Below, one piece after another: positions 1 through 9,240 of a stretch of DNA of 64,000 nucleotides; position 1 is the first letter of the stretch, and each line of letters starts with the position of its first letter. The stretch is from Mesorhizobium sangaii (GTDB taxonomy: Bacteria > Pseudomonadota > Alphaproteobacteria > Rhizobiales > Rhizobiaceae). The notes beneath the pieces are model-generated. The model worked only from the letters and a program-made list of their open reading frames with translations. It was not told the origin of the DNA and did no database searches. The position numbers and the translations under genes are program-made. Where the stretch lies: contig NZ_JACHEF010000006.1 of assembly GCF_014207355.1 (NCBI RefSeq), positions 186,001 through 250,000 of the forward strand. The letters run 5' to 3'.

Positions 1-230
1 GGTGGAGAAGCCACCCAGAATCCGGGTGTCAGGCGGCACGCAGCCATGCCAGTCTGTTGTATGCGCAGCCCGCTGCGCGCCCTCCGCTTGGTGGCTGTTT
101 TGGGTCACGCGGAGCCTCCGCAATGGGGCGCCAAAAAGCGACTACGGTGGACATTAGTCTTGACAGAAATACAGATGTTCAATACCCGTCAGGCGATTGA
201 ACAGCCTGCATGATGGGAGGAACGAGCGGT

Positions 231-1559
231 ATGGCTTCCAATGTTTCGTTGACGGGCCTTGCCCGCGATCTTGAGGAACGCGCCAGGTCGGGCAAGCCCA
301 TCCGCATCGGTCTGATCGGCTCCGGCGAGATGGGAACCGATATCGTCACCCGTGTCGCCCACATGTCCGGCATCGAGATCGGCGCCATTTCGGAACTGAA
401 CATGCCCGCCGCCAGCAAGGCGGTGGATATCGCCTTCCAGGAAACCGGCCACGCGCGCGAGGTGTCGAATGCGTCAGCGATGACGGCTGCGATGGAGGCC
501 GGAAAGATCGCGGTCACCAACGATGCCAGCCTGGTCATCGACAATGACCTCATTGACGTGGTCATCGACGCCACCGGCGTTCCGGCCGTCGGCGCCGAGA
601 TCGGCCTGCGCGCCATGGAGCATGGCAAGCATCTGGTGATGATGAATGTCGAGGCCGACGTCACCATCGGCGCCTATCTGAAAAGCGAGGCCGACCGGCT
701 GGGTGTCACCTATTCGCTGGGTGCCGGCGACGAGCCGTCCTCCTGCATGGAGCTGATCGAATTCGTCTCGGCGATGGGCCATCCGATCGTTGCCGCCGGC
801 AAGGGCAAGAACAATCCACTCAACATCGACGCCACGCCCCCCGACTATGAGGAGGAGGCCAAGCGCCGGCACATGAATGTGCGCATGCTGGTCGAATTCG
901 TCGATGGCTCCAAGACCATGGTCGAGATGGCGGCGATCGCCAATGCCACCGGGCTGGTTCCCGACAAATCCGGCATGCACGGCCCGGCGGCGACGCTTGG
1001 CGAACTGTCCAAGGTCCTGGTGCCGCAGAAGGACGGAGGCGTGCTGTCGAAGGTCGGCGTCGTCGACTACTCGATCGGCAAAGGTGTTGCGCCGGGCGTG
1101 TTTGTCGTCGCCGACATGTCGCACCCGCGCATTTCGGAGCGCATGGAAGATCTGAAGATGGGCAAGGGCCCGTATTTCACCTTCCACCGTCCCTATCATT
1201 TGACCTCGCTCGAAGTGCCGCTGACCTGCGCTCGCGTCGTGCTCTACGGCAAGGCGGACATGGTGCCGCTGGCCAAGCCGACGGCCGAAGTCTGCGCGGT
1301 GGCCAAGAAGGACATGAAGCCCGGCGAAAAGCTCGATGCGATCGGAGAATATTGCTACCGCGCCTGGATCATGACGGCGCCGGAGGCGCGTGCCGCCAAG
1401 GCTGTTCCCTGCGGCCTGCTGCAAGGCGGCTCGGTGACCCAGCCGATCAGGAAGGGCGAACTCATCACCTATGCGAATGCCGCTCCCGCGCCGGGGTCCA
1501 AGATCGCCGAATTGCGCGCCCGCCAGGACAAGCTCGTCTACGGGTCCGTGGGAGCCTGA
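231..1559 (+). CDS. NAD(P)-dependent homoserine-dehydrogenase-like oxidoreductase with C-terminal SAF domain
   Basis: This 442-residue protein has an N-terminal Rossmann segment (IRIGLIGSGEMG, about residue 22 on) followed by a long catalytic part related to homoserine/aspartate-semialdehyde-type dehydrogenases. The C-terminal 90 residues (KPGEKLDAIGEY onward) look like a SAF domain, which is why relatives are sometimes mislabelled as flagellar or antifreeze proteins. The ATG at 231 is preferred over 210 because GGGAGGA lies about 10 bases before it. The E1 alpha gene begins two bases after its stop, so it probably acts with the 2-oxo-acid dehydrogenase complex that follows. The substrate is not known; a sugar- or polyol-derived intermediate is an inference from context. 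Confidence 0.8.
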   Translation: MASNVSLTGLARDLEERARSGKPIRIGLIGSGEMGTDIVTRVAHMSGIEIGAISELNMPAASKAVDIAFQETGHAREVSNASAMTAAMEAGKIAVTNDASLVIDNDLIDVVIDATGVPAVGAEIGLRAMEHGKHLVMMNVEADVTIGAYLKSEADRLGVTYSLGAGDEPSSCMELIEFVSAMGHPIVAAGKGKNNPLNIDATPPDYEEEAKRRHMNVRMLVEFVDGSKTMVEMAAIANATGLVPDKSGMHGPAATLGELSKVLVPQKDGGVLSKVGVVDYSIGKGVAPGVFVVADMSHPRISERMEDLKMGKGPYFTFHRPYHLTSLEVPLTCARVVLYGKADMVPLAKPTAEVCAVAKKDMKPGEKLDAIGEYCYRAWIMTAPEARAAKAVPCGLLQGGSVTQPIRKGELITYANAAPAPGSKIAELRARQDKLVYGSVGA

Positions 1560-1561
1560 TC

Positions 1562-2590
1562 ATGGCCGGAGCCAGCAAAGCCGTCGCCGACAATCGCGCC
1601 AACCTGCCCTTCGTCTATCGCCAGTACAGCGCCGAGCAGCTCAGGAATGTGCTCCACAAGATGTACCTCATCCGGCGCTTCGAAGAGGGCGCGGAGGAGT
1701 CCTACACGCGCGGCCTAATCCACGGCACCATGCATTTGTCGATCGGCCAGGAAGCCAGCGCCATGGGCATCTGCATGCCGCTTGCCGAGGATGACCAGAT
1801 CACCTCGACGCACCGCGGCCACGGCCATTGCATCGCCAAGGGCGCCGAGGTCAAGCGCATGTTCGCCGAGTTCTTCGGCAAGACCACCGGCTACTGCAAG
1901 GGCCGTGGCGGCTCGATGCACATCGCCGATGTCGGCAAGGGCAATCTCGGCGCCAACGGCATCGTCGGCGGCGGCATCCCGATTGCCGTCGGGGCAGCAC
2001 TGTCCGCCAAGATGATGAAGACCGGCAAGGTCGTGGTGTCCTTCTTCGGCGATGGCGCCAACAATGAAGGCGCCTTCCACGAGGCACTGAACATGGCCGC
2101 GGTCTGGAAGCTGCCGGTGATCTTCGTCTGCGAAAACAACGGCTACGGCATGTCAACTTCGACGGCGCGCTCGACCGCCATCAAGAACATCGCCGAGCGC
2201 GCCGCCGCCTATTCGATGCCGGGTGTCATCGTCAACGGCAACATTTTTTCGGAGGTCGCCGAGGCGTCGTACAAGGCTGTCGAGTGTGCACGCGCCGGTG
2301 AGGGGCCGACACTGATCGAATCCAAGACCTATCGCCATCGCGGCCATTCCAAGAGCGACCGCAACCGCTATCGCAGCAAGGAGGAGATCGAGGACTGGAT
2401 GTCGAACCGCGATCCGATCACCCTGTTCGAGAACGAACTGCGCGAATTCGGCTTCATCGACGACAAGGGTATCGAGGCCATTCGCGACGCCGTGGCGCGG
2501 GAGATCGCAGATGGCATCGAGTTCGCCAAGGCCAGCCCGTCTCCGGATGTCTGCGACACCGGCAATTATGTCTATACGGAGCAGGCGTGA
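1562..2590 (+). CDS. TPP-dependent dehydrogenase E1 component, alpha subunit (acetoin/pyruvate type)
   Basis: This 342-residue protein is the alpha half of a two-subunit thiamine-diphosphate dehydrogenase, which decarboxylates a 2-oxo acid or cleaves acetoin and passes the acyl group to lipoyl-E2. The TPP motif is visible as GDGANNEG at residues 163-170, ending with CENNGYGMS. The phosphorylation-loop-like stretch [13 protein letters not shown] is also present. The length is typical of AcoA/PdhA. The ATG at 1562 follows GGGAG by about 8 bases, and the stop overlaps the start of E1 beta by one base (TGATG), which implies translational coupling. The exact substrate cannot be told from sequence; the linked SAF dehydrogenase and importer argue against housekeeping pyruvate dehydrogenase. 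Confidence 0.9.
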   Translation: MAGASKAVADNRANLPFVYRQYSAEQLRNVLHKMYLIRRFEEGAEESYTRGLIHGTMHLSIGQEASAMGICMPLAEDDQITSTHRGHGHCIAKGAEVKRMFAEFFGKTTGYCKGRGGSMHIADVGKGNLGANGIVGGGIPIAVGAALSAKMMKTGKVVVSFFGDGANNEGAFHEALNMAAVWKLPVIFVCENNGYGMSTSTARSTAIKNIAERAAAYSMPGVIVNGNIFSEVAEASYKAVECARAGEGPTLIESKTYRHRGHSKSDRNRYRSKEEIEDWMSNRDPITLFENELREFGFIDDKGIEAIRDAVAREIADGIEFAKASPSPDVCDTGNYVYTEQA

Positions 2591-3588
2591 TGGACGCGAT
2601 GGTGCGTGAACTGAGCTACGCCCAGGCGATCCAGGAAGCCATGGCGATCGCCATGGACATGGACGAACGCGTCTTCCTGATGGGCGAGGATATCGGCGTC
2701 TATGGCGGCGCCTTCCAGGTCACGGGTGATCTGGTCGATCGGTTTGGCACCGAGCGGGTGATCGACACGCCGATTTCGGAACTGGGTGGCGCGGGCGTGG
2801 CGGTGGGCGCCGCCCTCACCGGCATGCGGCCGATCTTCGAGTTCCAGTTTTCCGATTTCGCTACACTCGCCATGGAGCAGATCGTCAACCAGGCGGCCAA
2901 GATGCGCTTCATGCTCGGCGGCGAGGTTTCGGTTCCGGTGGTGATGCGCTTTCCCGCCGGTTCCGGCACCGGTGCCGCGGCGCAGCACAGCCAGAGCCTT
3001 GAGGCGTGGCTCGGCCATGTGCCGGGGCTCAAGGTCATCCAGCCGGCGACGCCCCATGATGCCAAGGGCATGCTGCTGGCGGCGGTCGCCGATCCCGATC
3101 CCGTGATGATCTTCGAACACAAGCTGCTCTACAAGGTGAAGGGTCCGGTGCCCGAGGGCTATTACACGGTGCCGATCGGCAAGGCCGACATCCGGCGCGA
3201 GGGCCGCGACCTGACCATCGTCGCCACCTCGATCATGGTGCACAAGGCGCTCGACGCCGCGGCGGCGCTGGAAGCCGAAGGCATCGATATCGAAGTCATC
3301 GATCTCCGGACCATCCGGCCGATGGACAAGCAGACCGTCATCGACAGCGTCAAGAAGACGTCGCGGCTGATGTGCGTCTACGAAGCGGTCAAGACGCTGG
3401 GCATCGGCGCCGAGGTCAGCGCGATGGTCGCCGAGAGCGAGGCGTTCGATTACCTCGACGCGCCGATCGTGCGGCTGGGCGGCGCCGAGACGCCGATCCC
3501 CTACAATCCGGAACTTGAAAAGGCTGTTGTGCCGCAAGTTCCCGACATTATCGCTGCTGCGCGCGACCTCGTGAAAGGGGTTCGCTGA
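2590..3588 (+). CDS. TPP-dependent dehydrogenase E1 component, beta subunit
   Basis: This 332-residue transketolase-like beta subunit pairs with the preceding alpha subunit. Recognisable features are [11 protein letters not shown] at the N terminus, the family segment [12 protein letters not shown], the FEFQFSDF and [15 protein letters not shown] stretches of the TPP pyrimidine-binding domain, and the C-terminal transketolase domain ([10 protein letters not shown]). The ATG at 2590 overlaps the alpha stop codon; a GTG one codon upstream is the alternative. Length and order (alpha, beta, E2) match acetoin and branched-chain 2-oxo-acid dehydrogenase operons. No E3 (lipoamide dehydrogenase) gene is in the window, so E3 would have to be shared with another complex. 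Confidence 0.9.
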   Translation: MDAMVRELSYAQAIQEAMAIAMDMDERVFLMGEDIGVYGGAFQVTGDLVDRFGTERVIDTPISELGGAGVAVGAALTGMRPIFEFQFSDFATLAMEQIVNQAAKMRFMLGGEVSVPVVMRFPAGSGTGAAAQHSQSLEAWLGHVPGLKVIQPATPHDAKGMLLAAVADPDPVMIFEHKLLYKVKGPVPEGYYTVPIGKADIRREGRDLTIVATSIMVHKALDAAAALEAEGIDIEVIDLRTIRPMDKQTVIDSVKKTSRLMCVYEAVKTLGIGAEVSAMVAESEAFDYLDAPIVRLGGAETPIPYNPELEKAVVPQVPDIIAAARDLVKGVR

Positions 3589-3591
3589 TCG

Positions 3592-5010
3592 ATGCCGACC
3601 GAAGTCATTCTTCCCAAGGTCGACATGGACATGGCGACCGGACAGATCTCGCGCTGGTTCGCCGAAGAGGGCGCCAGCGTCAAGAAGGGCGATGTGCTGT
3701 TCGAGATCGAGACCGACAAGGCGGCGATGGAAATCGACTCGCCGGCCAGCGGCACCTTACGCGATGTCACAGGCAAGGAGGGGATCGACATTCCAGTCGG
3801 CGCGGCGGTTGCCTGGATCTACGCCGATGATGAAATCTACGGGACTGCTACGAAGCAGGACAAGGCGCCAATCTCCCCCCTCGTGGGGGAGATGTCGACG
3901 AAGTCGACAGAGGGGGTTGCCTCAGAAGGCACCGCCTCTGCGCCGAGCACTGCCGAGGCGACCCCACCCGACCGGCCTTTGGCCGGCCACCCTCCCCGCG
4001 AGGGGGAGGGGAAAATGCGCGCGACACCTTTGGCTCGGCGTCTTGCCCGTGAGGCGGGACTCAACCTTTCAGCAATATCAGGCACCGGCCCGCACGGCCG
4101 GGTGGTGAAGGCCGATATCGACGCAGCGCTTTCCTCCCCCCTTGAGGGGGAGGTGTCCGCGAAGCGGACGGAGGGGGTCGCCGCAGAAGGCACTGCCCTG
4201 GCGCCGAGCACTGCCGAGATGACCCCACCCGACCGGCCTTTGGCCGGCCACCCTCCCCTCAAGGGGGAGGGGGACGTGCTGCGTCTGTTCGAGCAAGGCT
4301 CCTACGAACTGGTCCCGCATGACAACATGCGCAAGACGATCGCGCGCCGCCTGGTCGAGGCCAAGACCACCATCCCGCATTTCTACCTGACGCTCGACTG
4401 CGAACTCGACGCACTCTTGGCATTGCGCACGCAGATCAATGCGGCGGCGCCAGTGAAGAAGACCGAGAAGGGTGATGCACCGGCCTACAAGCTGTCGGTC
4501 AACGACATGGTGATCAAGGCAATGGCGCTGGCGCTGAAGGCGGTGCCGGATGCCAATGCGTCGTGGACCGAAAGCGCCATGGTCAAGCACAAGCATGCCG
4601 ATGTCGGCGTTGCGGTGTCGATCCCGGGCGGCCTGATCACGCCGATCATCCGCAAGGCGGACGAAAAGACGCTGTCGACCATCTCCAACGAGATGAAGGA
4701 CCTGGCCAGCCGGGCGCGCAGCCGCAAGCTGAAGCCGGAAGAGTATCAGGGCGGCACCACGGCGGTGTCCAACCTCGGCATGTTCGGCATCAAGGACTTT
4801 GCCGCCGTCATCAACCCGCCGCATGCGACAATCCTGGCGGTCGGCGCCGGCGAGGAGCGGGCGGTGGTCAAGAATGGCGAGATCAAGATCGCTACCGTGA
4901 TGTCGGTGACGCTGTCGACCGACCATCGCGCCGTCGACGGAGCGCAGGGGGCCGAACTGCTTGTCGCCTTCAAACGCCTGATCGAGAACCCGATGGGCAT
5001 GCTGGTCTAG
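3592..5010 (+). CDS. Dihydrolipoamide acyltransferase (E2) with two palindromic-repeat insertions
   Basis: This 472-residue E2 core protein starts with a lipoyl domain (residues 1-80, modified lysine K43 in ETDKAAMEI). It has a peripheral subunit-binding domain near residues 142-178 (TPLARRLAREAGLNLS, GTGPHGRVVKADID). The C-terminal catalytic acyltransferase domain ends with DHRAVDGAQGAELL, which carries the HxxxDG active site. Each side of the subunit-binding domain is lengthened by a 46-residue, repeat-encoded peptide (SPLVGEMSTKSTEGV... and SPLEGEVSAKRTEGV...). These peptides fall in the flexible linkers, so the fold should tolerate them. The gene starts two codons after E1 beta and closes the dehydrogenase operon. 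Confidence 0.92.
   Translation: MPTEVILPKVDMDMATGQISRWFAEEGASVKKGDVLFEIETDKAAMEIDSPASGTLRDVTGKEGIDIPVGAAVAWIYADDEIYGTATKQDKAPISPLVGEMSTKSTEGVASEGTASAPSTAEATPPDRPLAGHPPREGEGKMRATPLARRLAREAGLNLSAISGTGPHGRVVKADIDAALSSPLEGEVSAKRTEGVAAEGTALAPSTAEMTPPDRPLAGHPPLKGEGDVLRLFEQGSYELVPHDNMRKTIARRLVEAKTTIPHFYLTLDCELDALLALRTQINAAAPVKKTEKGDAPAYKLSVNDMVIKAMALALKAVPDANASWTESAMVKHKHADVGVAVSIPGGLITPIIRKADEKTLSTISNEMKDLASRARSRKLKPEEYQGGTTAVSNLGMFGIKDFAAVINPPHATILAVGAGEERAVVKNGEIKIATVMSVTLSTDHRAVDGAQGAELLVAFKRLIENPMGMLV
3874..4011. repeat. In-frame palindromic interspersed repeat, copy 1
   Basis: This 138-base element lies inside the E2 gene between the lipoyl and subunit-binding domains. It is bounded by GC-rich hairpins (CCCCCCTCGTGGGGGAG at the left, CCTCCCCGCGAGGGGGAGG at the right) and carries an internal hairpin, CCGGCCTTTGGCCGG. 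It is open in the E2 frame and encodes 46 residues. It closely matches copy 2 at 4135-4272 in sequence, phase and length. Confidence 0.85.
4135..4272. repeat. In-frame palindromic interspersed repeat, copy 2
   Basis: This is the second 138-base copy, between the subunit-binding and catalytic domains of E2. It shares the terminal hairpin (CCCCCTTGAGGGGGAGG), the CCGGCCTTTGGCCGG core and the reading phase with copy 1. The encoded peptide differs from copy 1 at only about nine of 46 positions (for example STKSTEGVAS against SAKRTEGVAA), so both descend from one mobile-like repeat family. Confidence 0.85.
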
Positions 5011-5249
5011 GGCCGGCCGACTCACCAAAGCCTCCGGGTGCCCCGAAGGATCTCAGCCCAGGGTCGGCCATGAGGCTCGTGGAACGCCGGTTCCGCGGGC
5101 CGGTGTCGTTGTGCCGTGAGAGCATGTCGCGCGAAGCCGTTGCTTGATCGGGCGCTGTCATCCACCAGTCATATGCGCCGTGCAGGGAGGGGGGACGGGA
5201 ACCGGCCAGGACGCTGGCCCGCTCATGCACAGACAAGACAGGAGGTCTC

Positions 5250-6236
5250 ATGAAGACGCTATTCATCAAGCTGCTGGCCAGCCAGCTAGCGCTCGCGGCA
5301 ACTTTGTTTGCCGGCGTGGCCGGTGCCGAAACGCTGACGCTCTATACATCCCAGCCGGAAGCCGATGCGGCCAAGACCGTGGATGCCTTCAAGAAGGCGC
5401 AGCCCGGCATCGACGTGACCATCTATCGCTCCGGGACAAGTGACATCCTGACCAAGATGGCGGCCGAATTCGCCGCCGGCAGCCCGCAGCCCGACGTGCT
5501 GTTGATCGCCGACGCGGTCAGCATGGAACTGCTGAAGAAGGACGACCGGCTGCTGCCCTATCCTCAGGCGAAGCTGGACGGCATCGAGGCCGATGCCTAT
5601 GACGCCGGCAAGACTTATTTCGGCAGCAAGCTGATCACCACCGGCATCGTCTACAACACTGCGGCGGCTGAAAAGCCTGCGCATTGGGCCGATCTCGCCA
5701 AGCCGGCCTATGCCGACGGCCTAGTCATGCCGAGCCCGCTCTATTCGGGTGCGGCCGCCTACCTGCTCTCCGGCTTCGTCGGCGATACCAATTATGGCTG
5801 GGATTTCTTCCAGAAGCTGAAGACCAACAACACCATCAGCGTGCGCGGCAACGGCGCCGTGCTGAAGTCCGTGGCCAGCGGCGAGAAGCCCTATGGCATC
5901 CTGGTGGACTTCATGGCGATGAACGCCAAGAAGAAGGGCTCGCCGGTCGAATTCGTGTTCCCCAGCGAAGGCGTGCCGGCAGTGACCGAACCAGTCGCCA
6001 TCATGAAGACGGCCAAGAATGTTGACGGCGCCAAGAAGTTCGTCGACTTCATTCTTTCCGACGAAGGTCAGAAGCTGGCGCTGTCGATGGGCTATCTGCC
6101 GGCGCGTGCCTCGGTCGGCCGCCCCGAATGGATGCCGGAAGGCGTCAAGGTCAAGGTGATGCCGTTCGACACCAAGGCCATCGTCGCCACCACCGACGCC
6201 GACAAGGCGAAGTTCTCGGAACTGTTCGGCGGCTGA
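5250..6236 (+). CDS. ABC transporter substrate-binding protein (Fe3+/aminoethylphosphonate-type family)
   Basis: This 328-residue periplasmic binding protein has a clear signal peptide (residues 1-26, ending AGVAGA before ETLTLYTS). The mature N terminus (LTLYTSQPEADAAKTVDAF) and the later GNGAVLKSVASGEKPYGI segment are typical of the family-1 proteins that serve iron, 2-aminoethylphosphonate, thiamine and related compounds. A strong SD (AGGAGG) ends about 5 bases before the ATG. It is followed by a fused permease and an ATPase, forming a complete importer. The ligand cannot be assigned by eye. A 240-base gap separates it from the dehydrogenase operon, so it may have its own promoter. Confidence 0.87.
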   Translation: MKTLFIKLLASQLALAATLFAGVAGAETLTLYTSQPEADAAKTVDAFKKAQPGIDVTIYRSGTSDILTKMAAEFAAGSPQPDVLLIADAVSMELLKKDDRLLPYPQAKLDGIEADAYDAGKTYFGSKLITTGIVYNTAAAEKPAHWADLAKPAYADGLVMPSPLYSGAAAYLLSGFVGDTNYGWDFFQKLKTNNTISVRGNGAVLKSVASGEKPYGILVDFMAMNAKKKGSPVEFVFPSEGVPAVTEPVAIMKTAKNVDGAKKFVDFILSDEGQKLALSMGYLPARASVGRPEWMPEGVKVKVMPFDTKAIVATTDADKAKFSELFGG

Positions 6237-6253
6237 GCCCGACAATCGCGGGC

Positions 6254-6277
6254 GGGATGCCGTCGAAGCGGCATCCC
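6254..6277. terminator. Intercistronic hairpin after the binding-protein gene
   Basis: A perfect 9-bp stem (GGGATGCCG/CGGCATCCC) with a 6-base loop lies 17 bases after the binding-protein stop and before the permease. There is no T-run. Hairpins here commonly stabilise the binding-protein message or reduce read-through so that it is made in excess of the membrane parts. Confidence 0.5.
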
Positions 6278-6308
6278 GGACCGCTGACAGATCCCAGGAA
6301 ACGCAATC

Positions 6309-8012
6309 ATGTCAACACGGATCAGGGAAAGTCGGGGCCAGGAAATGGCCCTGACGGCGATGGTGGCCGTCGTCATCATGCTGCTTTCCTTGCTGCCGAT
6401 GCTGCGCCTCATCAAGGAGATCGTGGCACCCGGCGGCACCTTGTCCGGCATCGCCATAGAAGCCGGATTGAGAAGCCCGGCGACCTGGATCGCGACCTGG
6501 CACACGCTGGTCGTCAGCATCGGCGGCACCTTGCTTGCGGTGCTGTCGGGGACGCTGGTGGCTGTCCTAATCACACTGACCGACATACGCGGCCGCAGCG
6601 CCCTGATGCTCTGCTACGTCATGCCATTGATGATCGCACCGCAGGTGACGGCTCTGGCCTGGCTGCAACTGTTCGGTCCGGCAAGTCCGTTCCTCAAGCT
6701 GTTTGGCGCGGCACCGCCGCTCGGCACCAGAAATCCGCTCTATTCCACCTCGGGCATCATCCTGCTGCTCGGGGTGCAGTACGGCCCGCTGGTCTTCCTG
6801 CTGGTGCGCGCCGGCCTGCGCAAGCTGCCACGCGAGCTGGTCGAGGCGGCGCGCGCCGGCGGCGCCGGCTGGTTGACCGTGCTGGTCACCGTCGTGCTGC
6901 CTTTGATGACGCCGTCGATCATGGCGGCCACGGCACTGGCCTTCGTGTCCTGCGTCGGCAATTTCGGCATCCCTGCCTTTCTCGGCATTCCCGCCAATTA
7001 TCTCGTGCTGCCGACGCTGATCTATCAGCGGCTGGCCGGCGGTGGTCCGGCGGTGCTCGGCGAAACCGCGTTCCTGTCGGTGTTGATCGGCATCATCGCA
7101 ATGGCTGGCATTCTCGCCCAGGAGGTCATGAGCCGCCGCCGCGATTATCGCATCAGCTCGACGTCGCTGCCGGCCGAGCCCTACGAGCTCGGCCGCTGGC
7201 GGCCTGCCGTCCAGGCCGGCATGTGGCTGTTGATCGTGTCGGTGCTGTTCCTGCCATTGTTCGGGCTGGTACTGACGTCGTTGGTGCCGGGCTACGGCAT
7301 TGCTCTCACCGCAAAGACAGCAACGCTCGACAATTATCGCTTTGTGCTGTTCGAGCATGACGCGGCCAGCCGCGCCTTCTTCAACAGCTTCTGGCTGTCG
7401 ATTTCGGCGGCCGTCTTCGCGGTCATCGTCGCCGTGCCGATCGGCTATCTCATTGCCTGGGGCAAGCAGCGCTGGGTGCGGCTGCTCAACCTGTCGGTCG
7501 AACTGCCCTATGCCTTGCCCGGCGTCGTGCTGGCGATCGCCTCACTGCTCCTGTTCCTGCGGCCGATCCCGCTTACTGGTATCCAGCTCTACAACACCGT
7601 CTGGATCATTCTCTATGCCTACCTCGCCCGCTTCCTGGTGCTGGCGCTGCGGCCGACCATCAGCGGCTATCACCAGATCGACCGGGCGCTGGAGGAAGCG
7701 GCCCAGGTGGCCGGCGCCGGACTGTTCCTGCGCATGCGCACGATCATCTTTCCGCTGGTCGCGCCGGCGGCAATCGCCGGCGGCCTGCTGATCTTCATGA
7801 CGGCGCTCAGCGAGCTCACTGTTTCGGCGCTGCTGTGGTCGTCGGGCTCGGAAACGATCGGCGTGGTGATGTTCTCCTTCGAGCAGGGTGGCGATTCCAA
7901 CTACGCGGCGGCGATGTCCGTCATCACCGTGGCGGTCACCTTCGTGCTAATGCTGACGACCAATCTCCTTGCCCGACACCTTCCAAGCGGAGTGCTGCCA
8001 TGGCGCGATTGA
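6309..8012 (+). CDS. ABC transporter permease with two fused membrane domains
   Basis: This 567-residue inner-membrane protein contains two tandem binding-protein-dependent permease domains, each with about six hydrophobic segments. Each half carries an EAA-type loop: ELVEAARAGGAGWLTV near residue 178 and RALEEAAQVAGAGLFLR near residue 460. This double-length form is typical of FbpB-like iron permeases and of the 2-aminoethylphosphonate permease family. It forms the membrane channel for the preceding binding protein. The ATPase gene overlaps its 3' end by 13 bases. Confidence 0.88.
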   Translation: MSTRIRESRGQEMALTAMVAVVIMLLSLLPMLRLIKEIVAPGGTLSGIAIEAGLRSPATWIATWHTLVVSIGGTLLAVLSGTLVAVLITLTDIRGRSALMLCYVMPLMIAPQVTALAWLQLFGPASPFLKLFGAAPPLGTRNPLYSTSGIILLLGVQYGPLVFLLVRAGLRKLPRELVEAARAGGAGWLTVLVTVVLPLMTPSIMAATALAFVSCVGNFGIPAFLGIPANYLVLPTLIYQRLAGGGPAVLGETAFLSVLIGIIAMAGILAQEVMSRRRDYRISSTSLPAEPYELGRWRPAVQAGMWLLIVSVLFLPLFGLVLTSLVPGYGIALTAKTATLDNYRFVLFEHDAASRAFFNSFWLSISAAVFAVIVAVPIGYLIAWGKQRWVRLLNLSVELPYALPGVVLAIASLLLFLRPIPLTGIQLYNTVWIILYAYLARFLVLALRPTISGYHQIDRALEEAAQVAGAGLFLRMRTIIFPLVAPAAIAGGLLIFMTALSELTVSALLWSSGSETIGVVMFSFEQGGDSNYAAAMSVITVAVTFVLMLTTNLLARHLPSGVLPWRD

Positions 8013-9076
8013 CCCTGGACAATGTGACCAAGAGTTTTGCCGACTTCGACGCGGTCAGGGACGTATCGATCGATGTCGGCGACGGCGAGTTCCTGGCGGT
8101 GCTCGGCCCCTCCGGCTGCGGCAAGACGACGTTGCTGCGGCTCATCGCGGGGTTCGAGAAGGTGACGTCAGGCGAGATCCGCATCGGCAATGAGGTCATG
8201 TCGGGCAAGGGCGGCAGCGTCGCGCCGGAAAAGCGGCGCGTCGGCATCGTCTTCCAGAACTACGCGCTGTGGCCGCACATGACGGTCGCCGAGAACATCG
8301 GCTATTCGCTCAAGGTGGCAAAGCTCGACAAGGCGGCTGCGCGCCGGAAGGTCGAAGACGCGCTCGCCTTGGTCAATCTGCAGGGGCTGGGCGAACGCAG
8401 GCCGGCCAATCTCTCCGGTGGCCAGCGCCAGCGCGTGGCGCTGGCGCGCTGCCTCGTCGCCGCGCCGTCGCTGGTGCTGTTCGATGAGCCGCTCGCCAAT
8501 CTGGACGTGCATCTGAGAGCCTCGATGGAGGATGAGTTCGCCGCCTTTCACAAGCGCACGGGCACCACAATCGTCTACATCACCCATGACCAGGCCGAAG
8601 CGATGGCGCTGGCCGACCGCATCGCGGTGATGGATCATGGACGCCTTGCGCAGCTGGCGACGCCGCGCCAACTCTACCGTGAGCCGGCAAATGAAATGGT
8701 GTCATCGTTCATTTCGCAAGGTATTTTGCTCCCCGCCGATGTGCTGAGCGCGGAGGAGGGCGGTCACTGCAAGGTCCGGGTTCTCGGCACCGAGCTTGTC
8801 GTTCGCTGCCGGACCGGCGAGCGGCCGCGCGCCGGCGCAAGGATCTGCTGCCGGTCAGCCGATGTCCAGGTGGTGCCGGACGGCCCCGGCCTCGATGGCC
8901 ACGTCAAGCGGGTAATCTACCAGGGCGGCTCGGCGCGCATCGAATTTACGCCTTCCGCCGGCCCCGACCTCACCTTGCATTTCGAACAGCCCGATCCGGT
9001 GATGCTGGAGAGCGGCACGCAGGCGCGTCTGCGGATACGATCTGGATGGCTCATCCCGGCGGCGAGGGCGGCATAG
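8000..9076 (+). CDS. ABC transporter ATP-binding protein with TOBE domain
   Basis: This 358-residue ATPase energises the importer encoded just upstream. It shows Walker A (GPSGCGKTT, about residue 37), the signature LSGGQRQRVALARCL, Walker B with catalytic glutamate (LVLFDEPLANLD) and the switch histidine (ITHDQAEAM). The C-terminal 100 residues resemble the TOBE domain of sugar, polyamine and iron importers. The ATG at 8000 overlaps the permease stop, which fits translational coupling. The open frame reaches further upstream, but that part shadows the permease gene. Confidence 0.92.
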   Translation: MARLTLDNVTKSFADFDAVRDVSIDVGDGEFLAVLGPSGCGKTTLLRLIAGFEKVTSGEIRIGNEVMSGKGGSVAPEKRRVGIVFQNYALWPHMTVAENIGYSLKVAKLDKAAARRKVEDALALVNLQGLGERRPANLSGGQRQRVALARCLVAAPSLVLFDEPLANLDVHLRASMEDEFAAFHKRTGTTIVYITHDQAEAMALADRIAVMDHGRLAQLATPRQLYREPANEMVSSFISQGILLPADVLSAEEGGHCKVRVLGTELVVRCRTGERPRAGARICCRSADVQVVPDGPGLDGHVKRVIYQGGSARIEFTPSAGPDLTLHFEQPDPVMLESGTQARLRIRSGWLIPAARAA

Positions 9077-9240
9077 TGATGATGCTCGACCTGCTCGGCG
9101 GCTTTGTAGAAAAGGCCGCACCGGTCTCGCCGTCAGCAGCTGCGAGTGGTCATCGATATCACCAACCTGTCAGCGGCTAAATTGCGCCAATACAGCACCT
9201 GTGCTTGAAGCGGCCGCTTTTTCATTCCACATCGGAAGGA

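Noticed and set aside
1-230. Possible strong promoter before the SAF dehydrogenase (TTGACA at 160-165)
   Set aside because: The -35 is perfect, but the expected -10 (TACCCG) is poor. It was kept only as part of the shared 13-mer note.
474-1424. Minus-strand frame opposite the SAF dehydrogenase
   Set aside because: Antisense shadow with biased His/Arg/Asp content and no start signals.
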